Assembly: GCA_934271085.1 (NCBI GenBank)
Contig: CAKQQU010000001.1
Location: 16,412 to 80,411 of the forward strand
Length of the DNA: 64,000 nt
Source of the DNA: an uncultured Bacillota bacterium
GTDB lineage: Bacteria; Bacillota; Dehalobacteriia; UBA4068
Reading direction: 5' to 3'
Within the stretch, counting starts at the first letter, position 1, and each line of letters starts with the position of its first letter. Made by a program: the position numbers and the translations under genes. The notes under the pieces were generated by a model. It made no database searches and was not told where the DNA came from. It saw only the letters and a list, made by a program, of their open reading frames with translations. Positions 18,399-27,781 of this stretch are shown in pieces.

Positions 18399-19334
18399 TC
18401 AGATAATGGAAAGCAAACGCAGTATATACACTATCAAAAACAGGCTGCCCATAGCAAAGGTGTTGGTAAAGGCTATTATCATACCTGAAAGTTTGGCGTC
18501 CGCACCCATCTGATAGGCCATGGGGAAGCAGGATACCGCGGATGGGGAAGCAAAGGCTACCAAGCATAGTATCATATCTATACCCCGGAATCCCAGCAAA
18601 TAAGCTATGGGCAAAAAGACCAGAGGGATAAAAAGGACTTTGATAAGGGAAGCCGTTATGGAGCGGGGGATATTGGCATCCCCGTGTTTGAAGCTGATGG
18701 ATGCGCCCAGCGTAAGCAGAGAAAGGGGCAGCGCCATATCTCCCATCATGTTTATGGGGGAGCGCAGCAGATCCGGCAGCTTGAACCCTACAGCAGCCAG
18801 TATCAGGCCCAAAGTTGTGGATATGATGACAGGGTTGGTGATAAGGCTTTTAAGTATATGATGCTCGGCCGTTCCTTTTGTGGCTTCTGCCAGAACCAGT
18901 ACGCTGAGGATATTATACAGCGGCCCAACAAAGCAAAGAAGCATGGAAGCCTTAGCCAGAGCAGGCGCGCCGCCCATGGAATCGATCAGGGCAAATCCGA
19001 TTATCAGATAATTACTGCGGAACGCCCCCTGAATGAAAGCAGTCCATTCCCGCGGGTCCTTGATGATGCCGGGGGTGATGAGCCGCAGTATCAATACGGT
19101 CAACAGTGTTACCCCTACTACAAATATTATCAGCTTGGGGTCAAAGGTATCATCGATGCTGGCATCTATTATATTGGGAAAGACCATGCAGGGAATGGCC
19201 ACGGTGAAGGTGATCTTGGTGCCGATCTTGATAAAATTATCATTAATAATTCCGATATGATTGAGAAAATATCCCAGCGCCATCACCAGAAAAATAGGAA
19301 AAACAGCATTAAAGCTGAATAGGAAAGCGTCCAA
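18399..19334 (-). CDS. AEC-family (auxin efflux carrier) membrane transporter
   Basis: The product has 311 residues, with a TTG start at 19334 chosen because GGAGG stands 7 bases upstream and no better start lies nearby. About ten hydrophobic segments are present. The N-terminal pattern FPIFLVMALGYFLNHIGIIND and the C-terminal FASPSAVSCFPMAYQMGAD match AEC permeases, some of which move malate, lactate or other carboxylates. Substrate unknown. It sits upstream of the aminotransferase in the same direction, but a promoter between them suggests separate control. Confidence 0.88.
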   Translation of the reverse strand: MDAFLFSFNAVFPIFLVMALGYFLNHIGIINDNFIKIGTKITFTVAIPCMVFPNIIDASIDDTFDPKLIIFVVGVTLLTVLILRLITPGIIKDPREWTAFIQGAFRSNYLIIGFALIDSMGGAPALAKASMLLCFVGPLYNILSVLVLAEATKGTAEHHILKSLITNPVIISTTLGLILAAVGFKLPDLLRSPINMMGDMALPLSLLTLGASISFKHGDANIPRSITASLIKVLFIPLVFLPIAYLLGFRGIDMILCLVAFASPSAVSCFPMAYQMGADAKLSGMIIAFTNTFAMGSLFLIVYILRLLSII

Positions 19335-19567
19335 AATATTACCTCCGCAAAACCTGGATATCTATTTTTTATATATTTTAACATTATATTAGTAATGGAA
19401 CAACAAAAACAGCCATAAATAATTGCTTTGTAAGGGATTTTCTTTTGGGTTTGGCAATCGCTGCCCTTTATTTTCTGACAGCTGTTTGTTATACTAATGA
19501 TATATATTTCTGCCATCCGATATATCAATATGGTTTTCTGCAAATTGCGGAAGAAAGTGAGTGGTTT

Positions 19568-20215
19568 ATGCCTGAACAGGGAATCGTCATTCTGGGCATT
19601 GTTATCGTGATTATTTTGCTGTTACTGGCCCAATTATATCTTTCCACAAGAAAAGGACGAGCCTGGGGACTGATCCTGCCGGTAATATTTTTGGCGGTGT
19701 TTATTTATGTTAAGCTGGATATACGGCTTTTCCCTATAGATATTGTCCCTAATCAGGTGGCGGTAAATTATTATTTGACTGTGAGTTTGCTGGGGTTGAC
19801 CGCATCTGCGGCTATCTATATAGCCGGACGGGCTTTGCGCCGCAGATATCTTAAGCGCAAGGAGCAGCAGCGGCAAATGCGCCTGATAGCCAAAGAGCAG
19901 CGCCAGATTGCCGCGGCCTGCGGGGAAAACAGTTTTGATGCTACCAGAAACTGGGAGAAGCAAAAACAGCGTATGGATGAGTACCGGCGCCGTCAGCTTA
20001 GTGCAGGCAGACAGCAGGGAGAGGTTTTGGCAGCCAAAGAGCAGGCCAAAAGAGAATCCAGAACAGTACGCCGTCAAAAACTGGAGTCGGCAAGCGAGCG
20101 TATTCGTCAGCAGCGGCAGAAGCATTATGACGCCCGGCTGAAGCAGGCGCAAAAAGCCGTGGAAGCCAGGCAGGCTGCCGCCAGAGAACAGGCGGAAACA
20201 AGGGATAAGCATTGA
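19568..20215 (+). CDS. Membrane protein with basic, glutamine-rich coiled-coil tail
   Basis: I start it at ATG 19568 (215 residues), just before the first membrane helix; a TTG at 19445 would add 41 residues. Three hydrophobic segments (about 5-24, 34-52, 62-84) are followed by about 130 residues rich in Arg, Gln, Lys and Glu, with a heptad-like pattern (KQRMDEYRRRQL, ERIRQQRQKHYDARL). The tail should be cytoplasmic and positively charged. I do not recognise the family. It lies 76 bases before the ABC-F gene and may share its transcript. Confidence 0.65.
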   Translation: MPEQGIVILGIVIVIILLLLAQLYLSTRKGRAWGLILPVIFLAVFIYVKLDIRLFPIDIVPNQVAVNYYLTVSLLGLTASAAIYIAGRALRRRYLKRKEQQRQMRLIAKEQRQIAAACGENSFDATRNWEKQKQRMDEYRRRQLSAGRQQGEVLAAKEQAKRESRTVRRQKLESASERIRQQRQKHYDARLKQAQKAVEARQAAAREQAETRDKH

Positions 20216-20291
20216 AATCAGCTTAATTGATATATAAAACCAGGTATGATAAAAGATATTGCAGTGATGATCGCAGATAGCGGGGAAAAAA

Positions 20292-22235
20292 ATGCAGATT
20301 GCAGCAGGCCATGAACTGAGCGTGTCCTTTGTGACACGCCGCCTTTTTGACAACGTAAATTTTCAGATAAACAATAATTCCCATGTGGGGCTGGTGGGAA
20401 TGAACGGCTGTGGTAAATCCACCCTTTTTAAAGTTATTTCCGGTCGTTTGCAGCCAGACCAGGGACAGGTGACTTTCAGCAGGGAGACGCGTCTGGCTTA
20501 TATGGAGCAGTTTCTGTCTTCCGGGGAGGATGATACCCTTTATCAGGCAGTGCGGCAGGTATTTGCTGATCTGATAAAAATGGATCAGCAGATCAACCAG
20601 ATAAACGACCGGCTGGAAGAAAACCATTCTTCTGCCCTTATTGCAGAGCAGCAAAGCTTGCGGGAGCAGTATGCCGACCGGGGCGGCTATACTTACGAAG
20701 CCCGCATACGCTCCACTTTATTGGGGCTGGGCTTTGAGGAAAGGGATCTGCTACTGCCGGTAAAGGCTCTTTCCGGCGGTCAGCGTTCCAAAGCGGCCCT
20801 GGCCAGAGTATTGCTGAGCGACGCAAATCTGCTGCTGCTGGACGAGCCCACCAATCATCTGGATATTGCCAGTATAGAATGGCTGGAAAACTTTTTGAGC
20901 AATTACCGGGGCGCCTTTGTGGTTATTTCTCACGACCGCTATTTTCTTGATAAGGTTACTAATGAGACCTGGGCGTTTGATCATGGATCCCTGCGCTGTT
21001 TCAGCGGCAATTACAGCGCCCATCTGGAAAAAAAGGCTGGCCAGGACGAGGCTGTTCGCCGTCGTTATCAGAACCAGATGCGGGAGATACGGCGGATAGA
21101 GGGCATAATAGCCCAGCAGAAGAAATTTAATCAGGCCCGTAATTATGTAACCATTGCCAGCAAGCAAAAGCAATTGGACCGTATTAAGGCAGAGCTGGTG
21201 GCTCCGGAAAGCGCCGAGCGCACTTTGGGTTTTAATTTCAATTCGCCGCCTCCCGGCGGTAATGATGTGCTGGAATTGCATCAGCTTTCCAAAAGTTTTG
21301 GCGGCAAACGGCTTTTTGGTAATCTGGATCTTCATGTGCAGCGTGGAGAACGTATTTTTCTGCTTGGCCGCAACGGCTGCGGCAAATCAACGCTGATGAA
21401 GATCATTGTTGGCCAGGAGCAGGCTGACAGCGGACTGGTGCAGCTGGGGACCAATATAATCCCGGCCTATTACGATCAGATCCATAGCGGGCTTAGCGGC
21501 AGTGAAAGCATACTTGAATATTTTACCGCCAAATATCCCTTGATGACCCAGACGCATATCCGTACCATGCTGGGAAGCTTCCTCTTTTCCGGAGAAAGTG
21601 TGGAGAAAAGTATCAGCGATCTTTCCGGTGGTGAAAAGGCGCGCTTGCAGTTGCTGGAGCTGATAATGCAGCCTGCTAATCTGCTGCTGCTGGATGAGCC
21701 CTCCAACCATCTGGATATTGACAGCAAGGAGGCTGTGGAGGAAGCTCTGATGGAGTATCCCGGTGCTATGCTGGTGGTATCTCATGACCGTTATTTGATA
21801 AACCGGCTGGCAGACAGAATATATCATATGGATGAGAACGGGCTTTCCGAGAGCATCGGTAATTATGACGACTATCTGGAGCAGCTTAATAAAGGATTCG
21901 GTATCAAAACCAGTTTTTTTGCTCCCGCAGATGTTATGACCGGCGATGACAAACCGGCAGAGGATACATCGGTATCCACAGGGGCTGACGACTACCGCCG
22001 CCGCAAAGAGATACAGGCTGAACAGCGAAGGCTGGCTAAAAAGAAAAGCAGGCTGCAGGAAGAGATAGCCCAAAAAGAGGAGGATCTGGACGGGATAAAC
22101 GAGCAGATAGCAGCCTGCGCTCCCGAAGATTATCTGCTTCTTATGGAATTTGCCGAAGAAAAGGATAAGCTGGAAGAAGAATTGCTGGAGCTTATGGAAA
22201 ACCTGGAAGATCTTGGTAATTGCGGGCAAGATTAA
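20292..22235 (+). CDS. ABC-F family ATPase (YfmR/YdiF/Uup-like)
   Basis: The product has 647 residues with two ABC ATPase domains and no membrane segment. Walker A motifs are GMNGCGKST (36-44) and GRNGCGKST (359-367). Signature motifs are LSGGQRSK and LSGGEKAR, and Walker B motifs are LLLLDEPTNHLD and LLLLDEPSNHLD. The interdomain linker (about 235-310) is Arg/Lys/Gln rich, as in ribosome-binding ABC-F proteins, and residues about 565-645 form a coiled coil like the Uup C-terminal domain. It probably acts on the ribosome (translation or ribosome rescue); a drug-resistance role cannot be excluded from sequence. Confidence 0.92.
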   Translation: MQIAAGHELSVSFVTRRLFDNVNFQINNNSHVGLVGMNGCGKSTLFKVISGRLQPDQGQVTFSRETRLAYMEQFLSSGEDDTLYQAVRQVFADLIKMDQQINQINDRLEENHSSALIAEQQSLREQYADRGGYTYEARIRSTLLGLGFEERDLLLPVKALSGGQRSKAALARVLLSDANLLLLDEPTNHLDIASIEWLENFLSNYRGAFVVISHDRYFLDKVTNETWAFDHGSLRCFSGNYSAHLEKKAGQDEAVRRRYQNQMREIRRIEGIIAQQKKFNQARNYVTIASKQKQLDRIKAELVAPESAERTLGFNFNSPPPGGNDVLELHQLSKSFGGKRLFGNLDLHVQRGERIFLLGRNGCGKSTLMKIIVGQEQADSGLVQLGTNIIPAYYDQIHSGLSGSESILEYFTAKYPLMTQTHIRTMLGSFLFSGESVEKSISDLSGGEKARLQLLELIMQPANLLLLDEPSNHLDIDSKEAVEEALMEYPGAMLVVSHDRYLINRLADRIYHMDENGLSESIGNYDDYLEQLNKGFGIKTSFFAPADVMTGDDKPAEDTSVSTGADDYRRRKEIQAEQRRLAKKKSRLQEEIAQKEEDLDGINEQIAACAPEDYLLLMEFAEEKDKLEEELLELMENLEDLGNCGQD

Positions 22236-22243
22236 AAAAGACC

Positions 22244-22272
22244 TTTACAAATATTTCTCCTTATGATAATAT
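22244..22272 (+). promoter_or_regulatory. Predicted promoter of rpmE
   Basis: -35 TTTACA, 17-bp spacer, -10 TAATAT, starting 9 bases after the ABC-F stop codon. Confidence 0.45.
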
Positions 22273-22329
22273 ATTGTGGCTGGCATTTATACAGTAATGC
22301 CAGGAATGTGGATGAAAGAGGTGACCAGA

Positions 22330-22530
22330 GTGAAAAAAGGTATCCATCCTGAATATCATGAGGCAGAAGTTATTTGCGCATGCGGTAACCGTTTTAAGAC
22401 CGGATCTACCAAAAAAGAGATTAAAGTCGAAGTTTGCTCCGCTTGCCATCCGTTTTATACCGGCACTAAAAGACTTATGGTCGAGGCCGGCGGTCGCGTA
22501 GATAAGTTCAAAAAGAAATACGGTCTGTAA
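22330..22530 (+). CDS. rpmE: 50S ribosomal protein L31, zinc-binding form
   Basis: The product has 66 residues from a GTG at 22330, supported by AAAGAGGTGA (22315-22324); the longer frame from 22276 adds residues not found in L31. It starts [20 protein letters not shown], as in the classic family. The CxC near residue 16 and the CxxC near residue 37 make it the zinc (C+) version, which can also act as a zinc store in Bacillota. It is followed at once by a terminator. Confidence 0.97.
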   Translation: MKKGIHPEYHEAEVICACGNRFKTGSTKKEIKVEVCSACHPFYTGTKRLMVEAGGRVDKFKKKYGL

Positions 22531-22545
22531 ACCGACGATTTTCTT

Positions 22546-22577
22546 AAAGAAGCCGCTCAAAGCGGCTTCTTTTCTTT
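22546..22577 (+). terminator. Intrinsic terminator of rpmE
   Basis: A perfect 9-bp stem GAAGCCGCT/AGCGGCTTC (22549-22557 with 22561-22569), with A/T extension on both sides, is followed by TTTTCTTT. Confidence 0.9.
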
Positions 22578-22708
22578 ATACGGGAAAAGGATATTATATG
22601 TTTTTTTGTAAATTTTTGCGATAATTTACCGCGCTATGGAAAAGTAAAAGAAGCAGTGGTATTATGAAATCAGCAAACATAGCTTGCGTCAAGAAGGAGG
22701 ATGAAAAT

Positions 22709-23701
22709 ATGAAACGAAATCTGTTTTTGTTGTTGATCCTTGTCTTATGTATGGCTCTGGTTTTTACCGCTTGCGGCAATGATGAACAGGCCCCGCCGGT
22801 AGATGATGACGGCGAAGAAGGAGATGAGGTCGTGCCTACCGCCTGGTATGATATGGTAAAAGTGGATTGGGAGGAAAAAACCGTTGACCTGGATACCGGC
22901 ATAACCATGGCCTATATGGTCTGCGGCCCCGAGGACGGCACTCCTATCGTGTTGATACACGGAGCCACCGACAGCCGTATTTCCTGGGCCCAGGTAGCGC
23001 CTATCCTGGCTGAAAAATACCGTGTTTATGTGCCTGAACTGCGCGGTCATGGCAATACTGATAAGCCCGATCCTGCGGAAGGCGCCTACACAGTTGATCA
23101 GCATACCCAGGACATAGTTGCTTTCCTGAAAGCCGTTGGTCTGGAAAAGGCTAATATAGCCGGTCATTCCCTGGGTTCCTTCATTGCCCAGCAGTTGGCT
23201 GTTCAGGCTCCCGATATGGTCAGCACCATTACCCTGATAGCTTCCGGCGCTGTTACTACCGGGAATGAAACTTTGGGTTGGGTCTATAATGGTGATGGTA
23301 CTGATTATCTGGGCGTACATGGTTATGATGCCGAACAGGCCATGCCCGAAGGCTTCCTCCGCGACTGGACTGCCTGCACCAATGAGGATGCTGATTTTTG
23401 CGAGGCTATTTATCAGCACGCTGCCGCTTTGCCCTATGCTGACTGGGCCTATATCTTTGGCGGTATATTGGAATATGACAGCAGCGCCCAACTGGCAGAG
23501 ATAACCTGCCCGGTACAGATCATCTGGGGTACAGAGGATGTTATCTTTTCTGCCGAGGACGAGCAGGCCTTGCAGGATGGTCTGACTTCTGCTGAAACTG
23601 TCAAGTTTGAGCAGATCGAAGGCGCCTCTCACAATACCCATTGGGACAGCAAGGCTATCGCTTCTCAGGTAGCAGGCTTGATCGGTGACTTTGCTAAATA
23701 G
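22709..23701 (+). CDS. Alpha/beta-hydrolase lipoprotein
   Basis: The product has 330 residues from the ATG at 22709, fixed by GGAGG. A lipoprotein signal ends in FTAC with C22 as the lipid-bearing residue, and an acidic linker follows. The body is an alpha/beta hydrolase: oxyanion region VLIHGATDSRISW, nucleophile S154 in GHSLGS, a late acid in WGTEDVIFS, and the catalytic histidine in GASHNTHW. It should sit on the outer face of the membrane and hydrolyse an ester, lactone or similar bond. The substrate is unknown. Single gene followed by a strong terminator. Confidence 0.88.
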   Translation: MKRNLFLLLILVLCMALVFTACGNDEQAPPVDDDGEEGDEVVPTAWYDMVKVDWEEKTVDLDTGITMAYMVCGPEDGTPIVLIHGATDSRISWAQVAPILAEKYRVYVPELRGHGNTDKPDPAEGAYTVDQHTQDIVAFLKAVGLEKANIAGHSLGSFIAQQLAVQAPDMVSTITLIASGAVTTGNETLGWVYNGDGTDYLGVHGYDAEQAMPEGFLRDWTACTNEDADFCEAIYQHAAALPYADWAYIFGGILEYDSSAQLAEITCPVQIIWGTEDVIFSAEDEQALQDGLTSAETVKFEQIEGASHNTHWDSKAIASQVAGLIGDFAK

Positions 23702-23746
23702 TTGTTATGCTGCAAGCTGGGTTTGCGTAAATTAAATATTAAAAGC

Positions 23747-23781
23747 AAAAATACCCAACGGTTATGCCGTTGGGTATTTTT
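23747..23781 (+). terminator. Intrinsic terminator of the hydrolase lipoprotein gene
   Basis: A perfect 15-bp stem (23747-23761 with 23767-23781) with a 5-base loop. The stem itself ends in a T run. Confidence 0.92.
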
Positions 23782-24018
23782 GACCTGCATGGGGATAAAG
23801 CAGTTGGAAGTGAGGAATAGCTTGCTATTTCTGCTGTTCCTGTTCCTGCTGTTGCTGGCACTGCTGATCCTGCTGCATGTTTTTGGCCTTATCAGTATTT
23901 TTCTTGATCTGACCTCCAATACTTGTTTTATTGCGGCATTGCTAGTATGCCCCTGCCACAGTTGATTATTCGTGTTAAAAATGCTATTATTAAAAAAATT
24001 CCATTGGGAGGTGTAACC
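23782..24018. other. Gene-free gap with a CTG/CAG-rich tract
   Basis: Apart from the promoter at 23962-23990, the gap holds a low-complexity tract (about 23826-23877). Read on the minus strand this gives a glutamine-rich run of about 25 codons ending in a stop, with a GGAGG about 40 bases upstream but no start codon suitably spaced from it. I do not call a gene. Confidence 0.5.
23962..23990 (+). promoter_or_regulatory. Predicted sigma-A promoter of the double-ACT gene
   Basis: -35 TTGATT, 17-bp spacer, -10 TATTAT, 28 bp before the ATG at 24019. Confidence 0.6.
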
Positions 24019-24450
24019 ATGGCTGTTAAACAAATTTCTGTTTTTATTGAAAACAGGCCGGGACGTTTGCTTAAAGTAACCCAGTGCCTGACTGAAAAAG
24101 GGGTCAATATACATGCTCTTTCCGCTGCAGATACTGCAGATTTCGGCATACTCAGGCTGATAGTGGATAAATCAGATGTGGCTTATCAGGCTTTAAAAGA
24201 AGAGGGCTTTACCGTTTTGGAAAACGAGGTGCTGGTTATCAAAGTTGCGGATCGTCCAGGTGGCCTTAATGAGGCGCTGCAGGTTCTGGATGCCGCCGGT
24301 ATCGGTGTGGATTATATTTATGCTTTTTATAACAGCGATAAGGCTACTGCCCTTAATATCATCAAGGTCGACGATATGGAAAAGGCTGTAACTGCCCTGG
24401 CTGCCGCAGGTATCCGTTTGCTGGATAATAAAGATTTTTGCGCCTGTTAG
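24019..24450 (+). CDS. Tandem ACT-domain protein
   Basis: The product has 143 residues from the ATG at 24019, preceded by GGGAGGTG. It is made only of two ACT domains: residues 3-70 (KQISVFIENRPGRLLKVTQCL, a typical ligand-binding strand-helix) and about 71-140 (VLVIKVADRPGGLNEAL). Such free-standing ACT pairs bind amino acids and are thought to regulate metabolism. No enzyme domain is attached, and the ligand is unknown. It has its own promoter and terminator. Confidence 0.9.
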   Translation: MAVKQISVFIENRPGRLLKVTQCLTEKGVNIHALSAADTADFGILRLIVDKSDVAYQALKEEGFTVLENEVLVIKVADRPGGLNEALQVLDAAGIGVDYIYAFYNSDKATALNIIKVDDMEKAVTALAAAGIRLLDNKDFCAC

Positions 24451-24482
24451 TATTTTTTTGTTCTCGGGCTGAAAAGATTTTC

Positions 24483-24513
24483 AGAGAGCTGTTCTGCGAA
24501 CGGCTCTCTTTTC
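24483..24513 (+). terminator. Intrinsic terminator after the double-ACT gene
   Basis: A 12-bp stem with one G-U pair (24483-24494 with 24498-24509), a TGC loop and a T-rich tail. Confidence 0.85.
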
Positions 24514-24551
24514 ATATATTGCCACAAAAGGGCAAAGAAAGGTCTGAGAAT

Positions 24552-25253
24552 ATGAAAATATCCAAAATATTTTTTATCGCACTGATCTCTATTTCTATTT
24601 TACTTTTGGCCGGCTGCGGTTTGGTTGATAATCTGCAAAATTATAAAGACAGCGGCAGCGCAGAGGATATACCTGAGCCGGATAACGGGCAGACTATACA
24701 GCAGCAGGTGGAATTGACGGATCAGGATCAGCAGGGGCCTGTTGATGAAAAAGATACGGATGAGCAACCTACTGCCAGCAGCGGCGATATAACAGGCGAT
24801 CCCAAAGGTGAAGACGGCAGTCAGAATGAGCAGCAAAAACCGGTGGTCGGTGATAATGAGCTGGAAGTTGTGCTTTATTTTATGAACAGCGACGGTTCCT
24901 CCCTGGAAGGGGAGACCAGAGTTATCCCCAAGCAGGAAGGTCTGGCCCGCGCTACCATTAATCAGCTTATAGCAGGTCCCAAAAGTGCTTCCCTTAGCCC
25001 GACATTGCCCTCTTCAGCCTCTCTGGAAGGTATTAATATAGCAAACGGCGTTTGTACAGTAGATTTTAATTCCTCGCTGCTGAATGATATGTCAGAGGAT
25101 ACGGACGATCAACTGCTGGCTCTTTACAGCATAGTCAATACCCTTACCCAGTTCGATACCATTGATCAGGTAAAGATACTGGTAGGCGGCAGGACATTGG
25201 ATACTCTGGGCGGGGTGGATGTTTCTTCTGCTCTTGCTCCCATGAAATTCTAA
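24552..25253 (+). CDS. GerMN-domain lipoprotein
   Basis: The product has 233 residues from the ATG at 24552 (GAAAGG upstream). The signal peptide ends in LLAGC with lipidated C22. A Gln/Asp/Glu-rich linker spans about 30-100, and a GerMN domain about 105-230 (VVLYFMNSDGSSL, ATINQLIAGPKSASLSPTLP, GVCTVDFNSSLL, DQVKILVGGRTL). The GerMN domain is named after the GerM spore germination and cortex protein and also occurs in envelope lipoproteins of Bacillota. It is probably involved in the cell wall, as an inference. Confidence 0.9.
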   Translation: MKISKIFFIALISISILLLAGCGLVDNLQNYKDSGSAEDIPEPDNGQTIQQQVELTDQDQQGPVDEKDTDEQPTASSGDITGDPKGEDGSQNEQQKPVVGDNELEVVLYFMNSDGSSLEGETRVIPKQEGLARATINQLIAGPKSASLSPTLPSSASLEGINIANGVCTVDFNSSLLNDMSEDTDDQLLALYSIVNTLTQFDTIDQVKILVGGRTLDTLGGVDVSSALAPMKF

Positions 25254-25274
25254 CTTGCTGCTATTATATACGGC

Positions 25275-25315
25275 AAAAAGCCCTTTCATAAAAAATATGA
25301 AAGGGCTTTTTTTTG
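25275..25315. terminator. Bidirectional terminator between the GerMN gene and rdgB
   Basis: A perfect 16-bp stem (25275-25290 with 25296-25311) with an AAAAA loop. T runs on both strands serve the two convergent transcripts. Confidence 0.93.
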
Positions 25316-25342
25316 ACTGAATAAGGAAATATCATAGACTGT

Positions 25343-25951
25343 TTATATTTTTTTCAGCATAGCGGCAATTTTGCTCATGGCGCGTCCCCGATGGCTTATA
25401 GCGTTTTTTTCTTCGTCAGTAAGCTGCGCCATGGTTTTGGCCAGTTCCGGCAGGTAAAACAGGCTGTCATAGCCAAAGCCGTTTTCGCCGCATTCTAAAT
25501 GAGCTATCCTTCCGGGGCAGCGGCCTTCGATGAAAACCGCTTCTCCTTCCGGAGTTGCCAGGGCCGCGGTACATACAAAAGCTGCGGTGCGCTGATTATC
25601 GGGTACATCTTTCATGGCCGAAAGCAGTTTGGCCCGGTTGGCAGCATCGTCATGAGTATGGCCGTTTTTGTCCGCATAACGGGCGGAATGGATGCCGGGA
25701 GCGCCGTCCAGGGCGTCTACTGTAAGGCCGCTGTCATCCGCCAGGGTCAGCAGACCGCTCATGGAAGAGGCTGCCAAAGCCTTGATGGCGGCGTTTTCCG
25801 CAAAGGTTTCGCCGTTTTCCTCGGGAGCCTCATAATCCGGATAATCGTTGAGCGATACCAGTTCCCAGTTATCCAGGCCTGCTTCGGCCATTATTTTTTT
25901 TATTTCCTCCAGCTTATGCTGGTTGGTTGTGGCTATCAATAATCGCTTCAT
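25343..25951 (-). CDS. rdgB: XTP/dITP diphosphatase (RdgB/HAM1)
   Basis: The product has 202 residues, full length. It removes non-canonical purine nucleoside triphosphates by hydrolysis to the monophosphate and pyrophosphate. Family marks are the N-terminal ATTNQHKLEEIKKIM, the TLADDSGLTVDALDGAPGIHSARY block that binds metal and base, GFGYDSLFYLPE, and the end SHRGRA. It is the last gene of the secA-prfB-transketolase run, starting 1 base after the transketolase C-half stop. Confidence 0.96.
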   Translation of the reverse strand: MKRLLIATTNQHKLEEIKKIMAEAGLDNWELVSLNDYPDYEAPEENGETFAENAAIKALAASSMSGLLTLADDSGLTVDALDGAPGIHSARYADKNGHTHDDAANRAKLLSAMKDVPDNQRTAAFVCTAALATPEGEAVFIEGRCPGRIAHLECGENGFGYDSLFYLPELAKTMAQLTDEEKNAISHRGRAMSKIAAMLKKI

Positions 25952-25952
25952 T

Positions 25953-26900
25953 TTATTTCTTTTTTGCCAGTACCTGTTTGATGCGTGTGGCTACGTTTTC
26001 CGCATCCAGACCATAATGCTTAAGCAAGGCAGCAGGTGAGCCGCTTTGACCGAAGCAATCCTCAATGCCGCAGCGGGCAAAAGGAGCGTCGCTGTTGCCG
26101 GCCAGCGTTTCCGCTACAGCAGAGCCAAGGCCGCCGATAATACTGTGTTCTTCCAAAGTCATAGCAGCGCCGCAGCGGGCTGTCATATCCAAAATCAGAT
26201 CGGTATCCAGTGGTTTGATAGTATGTATATCGGCTACAGCCACGCTGATACCTTCCGCAGCCAGCAGTTCTGCGGCTTCCAGGGCAGTTGCTACCATCAT
26301 ACCGCAAGCGAAGACCACAATATCGCCGCCCATTCTGACTATTTCTCCCCGCTCCCATTTGAAAGCGGTATCTTCGGAATATATGATAGGCGCGGCCAAT
26401 CGGCCAAGACGGAGGTAAACAGGTCCATCGTATTCGGCCGCCTGCTTTACCAGCCAATTGGTGCATACTGCATCGGAAGGAACCAAAACTGTCATATTGG
26501 GCAGGGCCCGCATTACGGCGATATCGGCAATAGCCTGATGGGTACCGCCATCCTCGCCTACGGTAAGACCGGCGTGAGAGCCGGCGATCTTTACATTAAG
26601 CCGGGGATAGCAGACGCTGTTGCGGATCTGATCCAGAGCGCGGCCGGTAACGAATACGGCAAAGCTGCTGGCGAAAACAGTTTTGCCCATAGCTGCCATG
26701 CCCGCGGCAACACCAATCATATTGGCTTCCGCGATGCCTGCATTGAAAAAGCGCTCAGGGCAGACTTTGGCAAAAGCAGCGCTTTTGGTAGATTGGGACA
26801 GGTCTGCATCCATAACGATAAGGTCTTTTTTCTCGGCGGCCAGTTCTGCCAGTGCTTTGCCGTAGGCATCTCTGGTGGCCATGGCTTTGATCTCAGTCAT
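25953..26900 (-). CDS. Transketolase, C-terminal subunit
   Basis: The product has 315 residues from the ATG at 26900, set by GGGAGGA; a longer frame from 26930 has no ribosome site. It contains the pyrimidine-binding domain (DADLSQSTKS, FFNAGIAEANMIGVAAGMA, with the glutamate that activates thiamine diphosphate) and the C-terminal domain (ISVADIHTIKPLDTD-like segment near residue 230). Together with the preceding gene it makes one transketolase, split as in many anaerobic Bacillota. The two genes are 17 bases apart. Confidence 0.95.
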   Translation of the reverse strand: MTEIKAMATRDAYGKALAELAAEKKDLIVMDADLSQSTKSAAFAKVCPERFFNAGIAEANMIGVAAGMAAMGKTVFASSFAVFVTGRALDQIRNSVCYPRLNVKIAGSHAGLTVGEDGGTHQAIADIAVMRALPNMTVLVPSDAVCTNWLVKQAAEYDGPVYLRLGRLAAPIIYSEDTAFKWERGEIVRMGGDIVVFACGMMVATALEAAELLAAEGISVAVADIHTIKPLDTDLILDMTARCGAAMTLEEHSIIGGLGSAVAETLAGNSDAPFARCGIEDCFGQSGSPAALLKHYGLDAENVATRIKQVLAKKK

Positions 26901-26917
26901 TTTATTATCCTCCCTGG

Positions 26918-27736
26918 CTAATCTTCCCAAAACAGCTCGGCAAGAGCTTGCTGAGCCTGTTCGCTGTTAGGGGCTACTCCATGCCATCCGGCCTGGTCTT
27001 CCATAAAACTGACGCCTTTACCCTTGACTGTCTCGGCAATTATCATGGTGGGTTTGCCCTGGATGCTGTGGGCTTCCCGGACGGCTGTACGTATCGCGGC
27101 AGTGTCATGACCATCTATGCCGATAACATGCCAGCCAAAGGCCCGCCATTTGGCAGCTTCCGGTTCGGGGGACATAACGTCGGTGATACGGCCGTCTATC
27201 TGCAAATGGTTATGATCCAGAAAAGCGGTAAGATTATCCAGCTTATAATGGGCAGCCAGCATGGCGGCCTCCCATACCTGGCCTTCCTGGGTTTCTCCAT
27301 CTCCCAGCAGGGCATAGACCCGGTTCTTCAGGCCATCCATTTTGGATACCATAGCCATACCGCAGGCGGCGGAGATTCCCTGTCCCAGGGAACCGGTGGA
27401 CATATCTATACCGGGAAGCTTATGCATATCGGGATGTCCCTGCAGTCTGCTGCCCAGCTTGCGCAGATCAGCCAGTTCCTCCACCGGGAAGAAGCCTTTA
27501 AGAGCCAGAGCAGCGTAAAGAGCAGGTGCTGCATGGCCTTTGCTCAGCACAAAGCGATCCCGGTCATATTTTCCGGGATCATCGGGATCCACATTAAGTA
27601 TGTCATTGTAAAGTACGGCGATAATATCTGCGGCCGAAAGGGAGCCGCCCGGGTGACCGCTGCCTGCAGCCGCGATCATTTTGATGATTTCCCGCCTGAT
27701 TTGGACGGCAAATCTGTCGGTATCAGCAAAATTCAT
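26918..27736 (-). CDS. Transketolase, N-terminal subunit
   Basis: The product has 272 residues corresponding to the thiamine-diphosphate pyrophosphate-binding half of transketolase. The visible family blocks are [50 protein letters not shown], and the diphosphate/metal motif [14 protein letters not shown] with its downstream asparagines. It transfers two-carbon ketol units in the non-oxidative pentose phosphate pathway with its partner subunit. It is encoded 45 bases downstream of prfB. Confidence 0.95.
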   Translation of the reverse strand: MNFADTDRFAVQIRREIIKMIAAAGSGHPGGSLSAADIIAVLYNDILNVDPDDPGKYDRDRFVLSKGHAAPALYAALALKGFFPVEELADLRKLGSRLQGHPDMHKLPGIDMSTGSLGQGISAACGMAMVSKMDGLKNRVYALLGDGETQEGQVWEAAMLAAHYKLDNLTAFLDHNHLQIDGRITDVMSPEPEAAKWRAFGWHVIGIDGHDTAAIRTAVREAHSIQGKPTMIIAETVKGKGVSFMEDQAGWHGVAPNSEQAQQALAELFWED

Positions 27737-27781
27737 GTTGTTCTCCTCCTCATTATTGATAAATACCTGTTATTCAAGAGT

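Noticed and set aside
23826..23960. Glutamine-rich small ORF on the minus strand
   Set aside because: A GGAGG exists but no start codon is suitably placed after it, and the tract is simple CAG-type repetition.
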